Shown: piece after piece, positions 46,614 to 55,579 of the stretch | How positions within the stretch are numbered: the first letter of the stretch is position 1 | How the letters are laid out: each line of letters begins with the position of its first letter | Assembly (NCBI GenBank): GCA_032622095.1 | Contig: CP136069.1 | Span: 870,001 to 934,000 of the forward strand | Source of the DNA: Siphonodentalium dalli | Lineage: Eukaryota > Mollusca > Scaphopoda > Gadilida > Siphonodentaliidae | DNA: 64,000 bases | Direction of reading: 5' to 3' | The notes under the pieces: generated by a model | What the model was told of the DNA's origin: nothing | The model's database searches: none | What the model saw: only the letters and a program-made list of their open reading frames with translations | Position numbers and translations under genes: made by a program

Positions 46614-47768
46614 TTAGTCTCCTTCCTGTGGACCACGCTGGTAAATCAGGATTCTATTATCACCCTCATCATCATCATTATAACAACCCACAACGAGTCG
46701 GTGGAGGTAATTGTTGTATGTAACTGACGTTGGATATCGGATTCCGTCATTCTCAGTCAGCAGCGTGCGCATAGTGTACGGAGGCCGGATCCTCATCTCT
46801 ATTATAGCGTGTCCCTTATTACTACACACGAACGCCCGGTCCCCCTCGATACACAGCCCTCGAGGTTCACACAGGTCGCGGTGTTGTGAGATGGAGGTGA
46901 GTACACTGTCAGCCATCACCCCACGAGGAAGCTTACCATCCCTCCCATCCTTATTCCTCCCTAACACAACGTGGAGGACGCTATGTAGGTCACCCGTGAT
47001 GATGCTCACATAATGTCCTGCAGGGTCACACACCACGATGAGGTCGCCAGACTCCGATGCAGCGAGACGAAAGTAACTAGATGAGAAAACAGCAGAGGAT
47101 TCACTGAGTACAACGCCATGATCCGTCATCCTCTTGATGCGGGGGTCAAAATCAATCTTCACGAGGAAGTCGTCTGCTACACTCACCAGTCTCCTACACA
47201 CCCTGGGTGTCGGGATCGTCCTCAGGAGATGGAGGCTTGTGGTGTCATATGCGGAGATCTCGGGTGTGTCCTCCAGACAGACATATACAGAGTCCCTCAT
47301 CACATGTATGTCCCATGCTTCACCCAGTAACCTCAGTGACTCGGCCACCGTCGTCCACTCTCGCTCCTCCTTCCTCTGTAGTAACTTGCCTTCACTCACC
47401 ACGATGATGAGGTCGGAATCCGCCGCCGGGTCGATATATCTCACCTGTATGTATTTATCACCATCATGATTGAAGCTATCAGTGAGTGTCCAGACTGCAC
47501 CCTCCTCACCTCCTCCATCCTGAGTGATCTCAACATTCTCTAGTATCTCTCCTTGTTCTCGATTAGCTCCGGTCAGTGCTCCGTGTATATCTTTTAGAGA
47601 GTGACCGTCCAGTGTTTCTCCCTCATCACTGACTCGTGTCTGTAGCACCTCCTTCGTCCTGACCACAGCATTTTGTCTAGATTCAAGTCTCTCTCGCAGA
47701 TTCTTGAACCTGGACAGCACAGCGAGTACAGAATGCTCCACCGATCGGCCATCATGACATGATTCACA
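46614..47768 (-). CDS. TRIM/NHL-like protein, terminal exon (coiled coil plus beta-propeller)
   Basis: Minus strand, 385 codons. There is no ATG at the 5' edge: the frame begins after a strong acceptor (CTTACAG at 47769-47775) with CESCHDGRSVEHS, the last Cys/His residues of a B-box zinc finger, so the RING/B-box start lies in an upstream exon not identified here. Residues ~13-75 are Arg/Glu/Leu-rich (FKNLRERLESRQNAVVRTKE), probably coiled coil. Residues ~95-375 hold repeated strand-like blocks (LIVVSEGKLL; VYVCLEDTPEISAYD; LIVVCDPAGHYVSI; GLCIEGDRAFVCSN; RLVVGCYN), as in the six-bladed propeller of invertebrate TRIM2/3/32/56-type proteins. Such proteins are cytosolic E3 ligases or scaffolds, greatly expanded in bivalves, often in immunity. 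The frame is fully open. Annotated function is inference from architecture. Confidence 0.8.
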   Translation of the reverse strand, partial: CESCHDGRSVEHSVLAVLSRFKNLRERLESRQNAVVRTKEVLQTRVSDEGETLDGHSLKDIHGALTGANREQGEILENVEITQDGGGEEGAVWTLTDSFNHDGDKYIQVRYIDPAADSDLIIVVSEGKLLQRKEEREWTTVAESLRLLGEAWDIHVMRDSVYVCLEDTPEISAYDTTSLHLLRTIPTPRVCRRLVSVADDFLVKIDFDPRIKRMTDHGVVLSESSAVFSSSYFRLAASESGDLIVVCDPAGHYVSIITGDLHSVLHVVLGRNKDGRDGKLPRGVMADSVLTSISQHRDLCEPRGLCIEGDRAFVCSNKGHAIIEMRIRPPYTMRTLLTENDGIRYPTSVTYNNYLHRLVVGCYNDDDEGDNRILIYQRGPQEGD

Positions 47769-47775
47769 CTGTAAG

Positions 47776-48634
47776 GAATGATGAGAAAGTAATTAAACGA
47801 TTTATGAGCGTAATGGTAAGTATAATACAGGTAGAGTGTAACGGTGTTATATTATACTAGTACAAAAATAAATAAGGGAAAAACATATTAAAACACAATT
47901 TTTTAATTTAAAATATTTTTTTCAAATTAAGGTATATATGTAGATCCTTCAGCTTTTATACATTCCATGACAGAATTGTGAATAAATTATAGAACATAAG
48001 GGGTAAGATATGTTAGACAGCATGAATTATAATGGAGTGTCATGGTTCTATAAATCACCAACATACTGGTAAGTAAGGTATATATATCATTCAGTCATTC
48101 TTTTGTATATGTACAGGTAAGGCCAACAAAATGTTTAATTCTCAGCCACCAAAGCATTGAAATAAATGGCCTGCATTGAACATGTTTGTTTGATATTATG
48201 ACATAAACATCAAGAGAATTGGAATTTTTTTGGTATTTTTTATTACCAACATGTCCAAACATAGTGAGAATTAATTGACAAATACATGAATTCTTAACAT
48301 TATCTCTGTGTAGCGTGTGAAGAGTGACTATCATGTACACGCATAGTGACATAGAACATGAATTAGGTGTCTGCATTGAAGAAAATAAATAGCTGATCCT
48401 CATAGTCTGCTGAACTTATTATTACTCCAGAACAATTGAAAGGCAAATTAAGGATCACATGTTAAAATGGAGAGGTGTCAATTAGCAAGGGAGGGCTTGC
48501 AATAAGTAAACACTTCTAAACAATATAATATTGTATTTAGGCTTTTGTAAAGCAAAGTGGGTGAAAGACATGTTACAACTATTAAAATATGTTAGTCGTA
48601 CAAACTACATAAAAATATGACAAACAAATAGCAA
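47776..48634. other. Probable intron or upstream flank of the TRIM-like exon
   Basis: AT-rich DNA immediately upstream of the acceptor. No RING or B-box coding was found here. The ORF 48095-48403 (-) has no family resemblance. Confidence 0.45.
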
Positions 48635-49039
48635 CTAGAGGTGTGACTGTCCCAATGGGCCTACGGATACCCCCCTGTTTTTAAAATACTAAGATGTTTC
48701 ACATGTCAGTAAACATTTAGTTAAAATAATAAAATAACAGTTACCATTGCAGGTGTACAACCATAACCCTAATCTTAAACCCATTGACCGAAAAATGTAG
48801 GAATAAAAGCTTGGGACAAAATTATGTATGTTGCGAAAAATATTCTAAGTCGAAAAAGGGGAATAACTCCACCAAAAAATGTCGGACAGACGTCATAATC
48901 GCAGGTGCACAAGTTCCCATGGTACTAAATATCTGTGCCACGTTTTAAAAAAATTGACCGAAAAATGTAGGAATAAAAGCTCGGACAAAAGTATACATGT
49001 TGCGAAAAATTTCTAAGTCGAAAAAGGGGGGATAACTCC

Positions 49040-51414
49040 AGGGGGGAGTCTGCAAAAAAATTCCGTACATAGGGCCGGGGTGGGTGGGTGGTCCAGAGGC
49101 AGAAAAAATTGTGCTTGTAAATTTTTTCCAAAATGGGTTTTTTTCAAACAATTTACAAGTACTGACCATGTAATGTTGTTTGTAAGCATGTTAGTACCAT
49201 GCTTGTTGGTATAGGGCTATATAGGCAGCTATAGTGACTCTTTAGCCTCAGATTTAGCAAAATTCTGGATTTCACAGGATCCCGGCCCACTTCACAGTGG
49301 ACCACCATAATAGCGTTCAGGAAACTTATGATCAACGGAAGAAATATATAGTAACAAAATTAATATATTACCTGAATAAAAGTAACAAGAGATGGACTGT
49401 CGTCCGGTGCATACCCACTCGTGGCATACCGCCTAGTGTGGGCACATCTATAACTTATGATGGCTATACTCAGACATATGGACCCAGAAATCAGCATTTT
49501 CATATAAACAAAGATGAATAACTATAGAACAAAAAACCAAAACAAACATTTGAATGTGCCATTAAATGTCCTCATAGTGGTGAACATCCATACAAAATTT
49601 CATTGAGATCCGAGCATTACTGTTCAAGTTATGAGCTGAACAGACATCGGATGGATCAAACAGCCAACATTTCCAGATAAACAAAGATGAATTACTCTAG
49701 AATGGAAAAGCAGAACAGAACAATGGAACCCCATATTGAATGTCCTCATAGCAGTGAACATCTATACCAAATTCCATTGAGATCCCAGCACAACTGTTGA
49801 AGTTACGACATGAACAGACACCAGACGGACCAAAAAGCCAACATTTCCAGATGAACAAAGATGAATAACTCTAGAATGGAAAAGCCGAACAAAACGATGG
49901 AACCCTCTTTTTAATGTCCTCATAGTAGTGAACATCCATACCAAATCCCATTGAGATCCCAGTACAACTGTCGAAGTTACGACATGAACAGACACCAGAC
50001 GAACCAAAAAGCCAACATTTCCAGATGAACAAAGATGTATAACTCTAGAATGGAAAATCCGAACAAAACGATAGAACCCTCTATTGAATGCCCTCATAGT
50101 AGTGAACATCCATACAAAATTTCGTTGAGATCCGAGCACTACTGTTCAGGTTATGACATGAACAGACACCAGATGGACCAAAAATCCAACATTTCAAGAT
50201 AAACAAAGATGAATAACTCTAGAATGGAAAATCCGAACAAAACGATGGAACCCTCTTTTTAATGTCCTCATAGTTGTGAACATCCACACCAAATTTGGTT
50301 GAGATCCCAGCACAACTGTTGAAGTTACGACATGAACAGACACCAGACGGACCAAAAAGCCACTATTTCCAGATAAACAAAGATGAATAACTCTAGAATG
50401 GAAAATCCAAACAAAACGATGGAACCCTCTATTTAATGTCCTCATAATGGTGAACATCCATACCTAATTTCATTGAGATCCGAGCACTTCTGTTCAAGTT
50501 ATGACACGAACAGACATCGGACGGACGTACGGACTCACGGACGGACTCACGCACGGACGGACGCACGGACGGACGCACGGACGGACGGACAGGTGCAAAA
50601 CAGTATACCCCCCTTTTTTTTTTTTTAAAGGGGGTATAATAAAACAAAAAAACTGTATCACAAATTGGATACTACATGGTGAATACTCATTGATAACTAG
50701 ATATCATTAACCTGATTGTTGCATAACATGAAATTGAAAAGGGTATCTCATAAATTTCTAATGTCTGAAATACTGTCTTGTTCTGGCATGTAATCAAATT
50801 CATTCCTTCTGGTTATTTCTCATCTTGAATGATTGCAAGTAATGTTAATTTGCAACAATTATCCAAATAAAACTGAATTGGTTATGATGAATAGCCGTTA
50901 CTGTTTACTGCTCAGACAATCCCAACTGAAGGTGACGCTATTCTCATTGAATTTCCGAACTTCATTTTGGAGCTTTACTGCTCAGCAAGACTAAACTAAA
51001 ATACTAATTGTATACTGTTTTCACTTACAAATAGATGAACTGTTCTCTGTCAGACACAACACACTCGATATATTAAGGCTATAATGGGGTCTAGGGCGAT
51101 TTGTGACATATAGTGGTCTACACAATGCTTTATTATTGTTGTTAGATACTGAAAACACCAGGAAACACCTGGAAATACAGTTTATTTTTCCAAAAAAGTA
51201 TAGTGGAATGGGATTGAAAGGCAGTTAACACAGTTATTGAAGAACGGCTAAAAAAAACCTCTGAAATTTTGATAAAAACATGAGAAAGGGGGGTGGGTCC
51301 CCAAAATTTTGGAGGAAATTTTTTTTTTTGTGCACAAATGGGGTGGTGGGTACCTCGGGGTCGGAAAAAAACTTTTTGGGCCCTATATGTGCAATTTTTT
51401 TCCAGACTCCCCCT
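49040..51414. mobile_element. MULE-like TIR element (2375 bp) inserted in family-A copy 1
   Basis: Left end AGGGGGGAGTCTGCAAAAAA, right end inverse AGGGGGAGTCTGGAAAAAAA; similarity continues with gaps for over 100 bp (the 'cacatatagggcc' and 'gtgggtggg' pieces). GATAACTCC at 49031-49039 and 51415-51423 is an exact 9-bp duplication, and its removal restores GGGATAACTCCACGAAA as in copy 2 (about 57588). It contains the tandem-repeat element at about 49380-50640. No transposase ORF recognised. Confidence 0.8.
49380..50640 (+). mobile_element. Tandem-repeat element, family C, ~174-bp units x ~6
   Basis: ACAAAGATGAATAACTCTAG recurs at about 49508, 49682, 49854, 50030, 50203 and 50379 (spacings 172-176). 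Each unit contains ATACCAAATTTCATTGAGAT. The array is followed by a (GACG)n-type microsatellite (50516-50592) and a hairpin TATACCCCCC ... GGGGGTATA (50605-50638). The 3' hairpin is nearly that of family A, though the internal repeat is different. The left end is not certain. The minus-strand ORFs 49762-50139 and 50194-50457 read through the repeats and are not genes. Confidence 0.8.
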
Positions 51415-51640
51415 GATAACTCCACGAAAAAAAATCCGACAGACGTCATAATCGCAGGTGCACAGGTTCCCATGGTGGTGGATGTCTGTGCCAAGTTTCA
51501 CGACAATTGATCAAAAAACGACTGAGAAAAACTCCGGACAAATTTGTGTCCAAGGACGGACGACAGACGACGGACGAACGACGGACGGACAAGCTGACTC
51601 CAGTATACCCCCCCTAACTTCGTTGCGCGGGGTATAATAA

Positions 51641-53045
51641 GCAAAATAACATTCAAATACATATTAACTCAAAGAAATGAAGAAAAATACCAAGGTTCAA
51701 ATACCATTGTCAACTCAAAAATACATTCAATTTTCAAATTATTAAAATCCGCCAAGCCGAAGGCCGCCAAACCGAAGATAGTGGAACATGGTACATGTTA
51801 AAATTAAAATAAATACTCATGAACACACACATAAACATAGTAGATTAAGCAGATGAATGACATACAACCGTTAATTGAATCATGCAGTATTCTGTTCATT
51901 GTGTCAATTATATTTAGTCAAAGTTTAGAGCCGTCAAACCGAAGGTCATCAAAATTATTTCAAAATTAAGTGATACATATAGAGTTGAAATAACCCACTC
52001 CGAGAAAAACCAAGTCAGAGTTGGAATCAAGTTGAGAAACTCTCTCTCTGAATGACCACAAATGCAATGCCCTTGTGAAATCATATCATCTTGGAGTGGA
52101 CTATTTCTTGCTCAGCTTATATGATGCTGATATTTATTTTCGTATGTAAATCATGAATAAACTCATTCGCATGTCTCGGATATTCTATACATGTATATGT
52201 AGAATGAAATGAGTCAGACATTGTCAACTAAATGAAGGAAAAATTTTAAAACTAGTACGTTTGTGTGGGGATATATAAATCAGATATTCCAAACCTGTCA
52301 ACTATGTACAGGCTAACAATAGAAATTTATATTAAAACTCAGGTACCAAATCTGAATTGAAGGATAAAGGAACCCTAGCTACATAGGCCAGTACGAGTTT
52401 TCGAAAAATCCAATCGACCCCGCACTTCTGAGCCCCCGAGATTTCTTGCTATTTTCGTTTGCAGTGACCCCTGGGACACATTGCACGGGTGTGCGATTTT
52501 TTATTCAGGATTGGCACGTAGGTCCTTTAAAATAGGTTTTAATGGTTTTTAAAGCTATTTTTAACATAATTCGATAAATCGACAATAGATTCGATCCAGA
52601 ACTTTCCATGGAGATAATGAGATTATTTTGGTAACCGAAATAAATTGTTAGAATGAAATAAGCCCATTTTTGTGCCATATTATCATAACGGTGGCCCTAT
52701 TATTGAATTTATTGATTTTTTCTTCGAAATTTCAGGTGTTTTTCATAAATATGACGACGGAATAGGTCGATAACTGCATATCTGTCGGGAGAACATCGTC
52801 GCAAATGCTATCAAAAACGTCTGTGGACATATGTCCATAAATAAATATAGAAATATAGCATGTGATCCATGTGAATCGGTAACAGGAGCGTAAAACTCAA
52901 CCCTCCCCCCTAAAAGTCGGAAAAACGCTAATGCATAGTTTGTGCTAACGACGTCTCGTTTTCGCTAGCACATATGCTAGTTTCCTCATATTAATACCAA
53001 AATGCTCTCCAGGAACCAATACTTAGCAAAAGAGAGCATGAAAAT
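51641..53045. other. No recognised gene
   Basis: AT-rich. 52380-52560 has a more GC-balanced stretch just upstream of the 53-kb pseudogene that could be its 5' region, but I cannot read a continuous frame. Confidence 0.45.
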
Positions 53046-53949
53046 TAAAATTTAATTATAAATGCTGCTCATTGTTGCGATGTCGATGACATTGGTCGTG
53101 ATCGTCTTTTGTTCCATGCAACGCATATTATCACCCGCTTCAATGACAAGTTGCTCTCTCTGACCAGACGTGATGTTGAACAGAACACGAGTGTTAACAG
53201 AAACGTCCTTTCTGTAGCGCAGGACCTCATTTTTATTGGGACTTCGTGCAGAGTGAAAACTCCGAAGCACGTAGGTTTGGGTCTGTCAGTATACCCGAAT
53301 GTACTCGAATGGGATTGCTAATAAATGTTCTAAATCGACATGGGGTGTTATCAGTTACAACGACATACACACAATTATATCAGTGTAGATCGACAGATAT
53401 ACAAACTGCTGGTGAAAGTTGTGTTGTGCCCACTATCATTGATATGGGATTTTTCACCCAGGCCGCAACCGATAATTTCGAACAAAAAGCTGAGAGACTA
53501 TAGATCCACATTGTCGGATGTTATGAACATGGTCATCTTTCAAAGCAGAGTTCTTAGCCAGAAGCAGAAACATGTATCTGAACAGGAAGGAACTTCGGTA
53601 AACATGAACACTATTCTTGAATGTCCTAACATTAATGTTAAACGTGCATCTCCAGTTTATTTGAAGGGGTTGACATCTTTGCCTATTATGACACCCGAGA
53701 AACTTGATTTAAATCCAGTGATATTGCGTGGGTCACCGCGAGAGCTATCAGCAACAGACTTTTCGATTTGAGTGTCGGCGAACATATTATACCATACAGG
53801 GTGGACTGTTATGCATATGAAGCTAGCATCGAAGATCCAAGGACCCACAACAAACGTTGGATACTGTAGAAATGTGTCTGCTCCTCAAAATTACTTTGAC
53901 ACTGTCTTCACTGTGCTCATGCGGCTCTCCGAAATAAATAAATAAAACA
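53046..53949 (+). pseudogene. Decayed copy of an uncharacterised, widely repeated animal protein
   Basis: Frame 1 reads CDVDDIGRDRLLFHATHII ... AQDLIFIGTSCRVKTPKHVG then LGLSVYPNV. After a frameshift near 53295 it continues LLINVLNRHGVLSVTTTYTQ ... SCVVPTIIDMGFFTQAATDN. A second frameshift near 53495 gives STLSDVMNMVIFQSRVLSQK ... Then, after one in-frame TGA at 53769, VSANILYHTGWTVMHMKLAS and NVGYCRNVSAPQNYFDTVFT then VLMRLSEINK. The anchors TPKHVGLG, FTQAATDN and YFDTVFTVL match, from memory, a family of unknown function abundant in cnidarian and mollusc genomes, perhaps transposon-borne. Two frameshifts and a stop make it dead. Ends at AAATAAATAAATAAAAC; no intron visible. Confidence 0.65.
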
Positions 53950-54665
53950 ATTTATGGCACTGCTACATTTAAATCAGATTTCTCAGAATTCCTAATATAA
54001 TTGTCAGAAGTTTTTTGCAATTTGAGTGGTGTGTGTTTCTCTATACATGTATGTGTGGTTACATTGTACAGTTATGATATTTGGTGGGAGACATTGAGTG
54101 CTTCTGACTTTATAAACCATATCCCTCACACTATCATGAATAGAACCAGACAAAACTCATGCTATGCCTTTCCTCAATATCCATTTAGAGCCATGCTTTT
54201 GGAATTGGGCAACAGAGGTGTCAGAATATTCCCATGTATTGAGCTATACATGTGATTACACAGATACAAGTTGTATTACATGTACCTGGAATCATGAAAA
54301 AAGATTTAATATTCGATTTTGAGTATGTTTTGAAAAATTTAAAATAAATAATAAATATAAAAAGACTCCCCCCCTCCCTTATCAAAACATTTAGACATAA
54401 TTGCTTGTGAACCCAGACTTGAATTTGTAATGGCATTATATGTGTTTTATTATTATTTCTATCCAATTATAATTAATTTCAACACAGTTGATGCCCCATT
54501 TAAAAATAGATCATCTTGAGCTATATTGTACAGAGAAATGAGGAATCGGGGAGTCCATAAATATACACACAGTACCACTTTAAAGGGACATTCAAGGTCC
54601 CGGGCCATATACTGGCTATAAACACCTAATTCCGGGCATCATACCCAAGTTTGGAGATAAAGTGT
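53950..54665. other. No recognised feature
   Basis: The ORF 54001-54255 has no family resemblance. AT-rich. Confidence 0.45.
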
Positions 54666-54774
54666 CTAGTCATTTCATGAGGTCCCCAGAGGGCAAATTT
54701 AGTGAAGCTGTCCCACAAAGCGGACCAGCGTCGCCAAACTCACCTTCTGGAGACCTCATTCTGCTTATGACTAG
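54666..54774. repeat. Hairpin palindrome unit P5
   Basis: Outer arms CTAGTCAT / ATGACTAG, inner arms ATGAGGTCCCCAGAGGGC and its imperfect inverse. Same family as P1-P4. It abuts the TTTAATGGGC element. Confidence 0.75.
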
Positions 54775-54777
54775 TTT

Positions 54778-55300
54778 TTCATGCCCATCATATTTAATGG
54801 GCCTTATTATGCCCCATGAACCAACCATTAAATATAGGCTGTATTTAATGGCCATCAATTTTGTGGGCACCCTGCCCCCAGAAATTTAATGGGCATCAAA
54901 ATTGACCTCCCAAAATTAATGCCCATTATTATGACCCATTTTTAATGCCCATTATATTTAATGAGCCTTAATATGTAACCTTTCATTGGATTTTAAAGGA
55001 GTTTTAATGGCAACTAAATCCAGAATGTTGCCATTAATTTTTTAATGGCCGTTAGTTCCCGCCTTCATTTAATGCCCATTACCCCAGTTAATTTAATGGC
55101 CATACACATACCCATTAAAATAAGTTAGCTTTAATGGCCGTTAACTTTCATATAATAATGGCAATTTAATGGCTGTGAAAGGTTACATATTAAGGGGGTA
55201 TTTTAATGGGTTTTTAACGGGAAAATCATGGGTTTTTTAATGGATTTGTAATGGTATATCATTAATGGGCCTTTAATGGGCATTTAATGGGTGTGCGCGC
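54778..55300. mobile_element. Word-repeat (foldback) element, TTTAATGGGC family
   Basis: TTTAATGGGC / GCCCATTAAA and TTTAATGGC words occur over 20 times in both orientations within 520 bp. A 20-bp inverted repeat, CCTTAATATGTAACCTTTCA (about 54964-54983) and its inverse (about 55175-55195), flanks the centre. The termini and target duplication are not resolved. No ORF. Confidence 0.6.
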
Positions 55301-55579
55301 AGTAGTGATATACACATGTACAGTATTATATTCTTTACCCTGTATGCATTGTGACTTTGTATCAGTATTGACGTTTTGGTTAAAAGATCTAAATTAATTT
55401 TATCTTGTATTTTGAAACCAGGCATGTCCCAAAAACTTTATGACTCTGGTATATATGATCTAATACCATCTGTGTGTCTATTTTGCAAACTATAACTAGT
55501 GTCAAAGAGATAGAGCCACAAATATTTGAAGACAAAAAGCATAATGTCCATTGTGTTGGTTGATCAAGGGCAGCGCAAA
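55301..55579. other. No recognised feature
   Basis: AT-rich flank between two elements. Confidence 0.5.

Larger units (their letters stand above)
48635..51640 (+). mobile_element. Helentron-like element, family A, copy 1 (interrupted)
   Basis: The left end CTAGAGGTGTGACTGTCCCA ... CTACGGATACCCCCC is shared with 55580 and 63494. Inside, a ~170-bp unit (GTAGGAATAAAAGCT ... TCTAAGTCGAAAAAGGGG ... GACAGACGTCATAATCGCAG) is repeated. The right end is GACGGACG microsatellite, AAGCTGACTCCAG, then the hairpin TATACCCCCCC ... GGGGTATAATAA at 51603-51640. The left GGATACCCCCC echoes the hairpin arm. It is split by a TIR element at 49040-51414; the element proper is about 0.63 kb. No target duplication at the ends. 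Confidence 0.8.

Noticed and set aside
47134-47469. Plus-strand 111-residue ORF
   Set aside because: Antisense shadow of the TRIM-like exon; Ser/Thr/His-rich, as expected from complementing its codons.
49762-50457. 125- and 87-residue repetitive minus-strand ORFs (VHVVTSTVVLGSQ repeats)
   Set aside because: They read through the 174-bp tandem repeats of family C; the repeated peptide follows the DNA unit, and stops fall in other units.
50501-50710. Thr/Asp/Arg/Gly repeat ORF (GRTHGRTHGRTHG)
   Set aside because: Reading of the GACGGACG microsatellite.
53657-53848. Minus-strand ORF opposite the 53-kb pseudogene
   Set aside because: Shadow of the sense frames, which carry the recognisable anchors.
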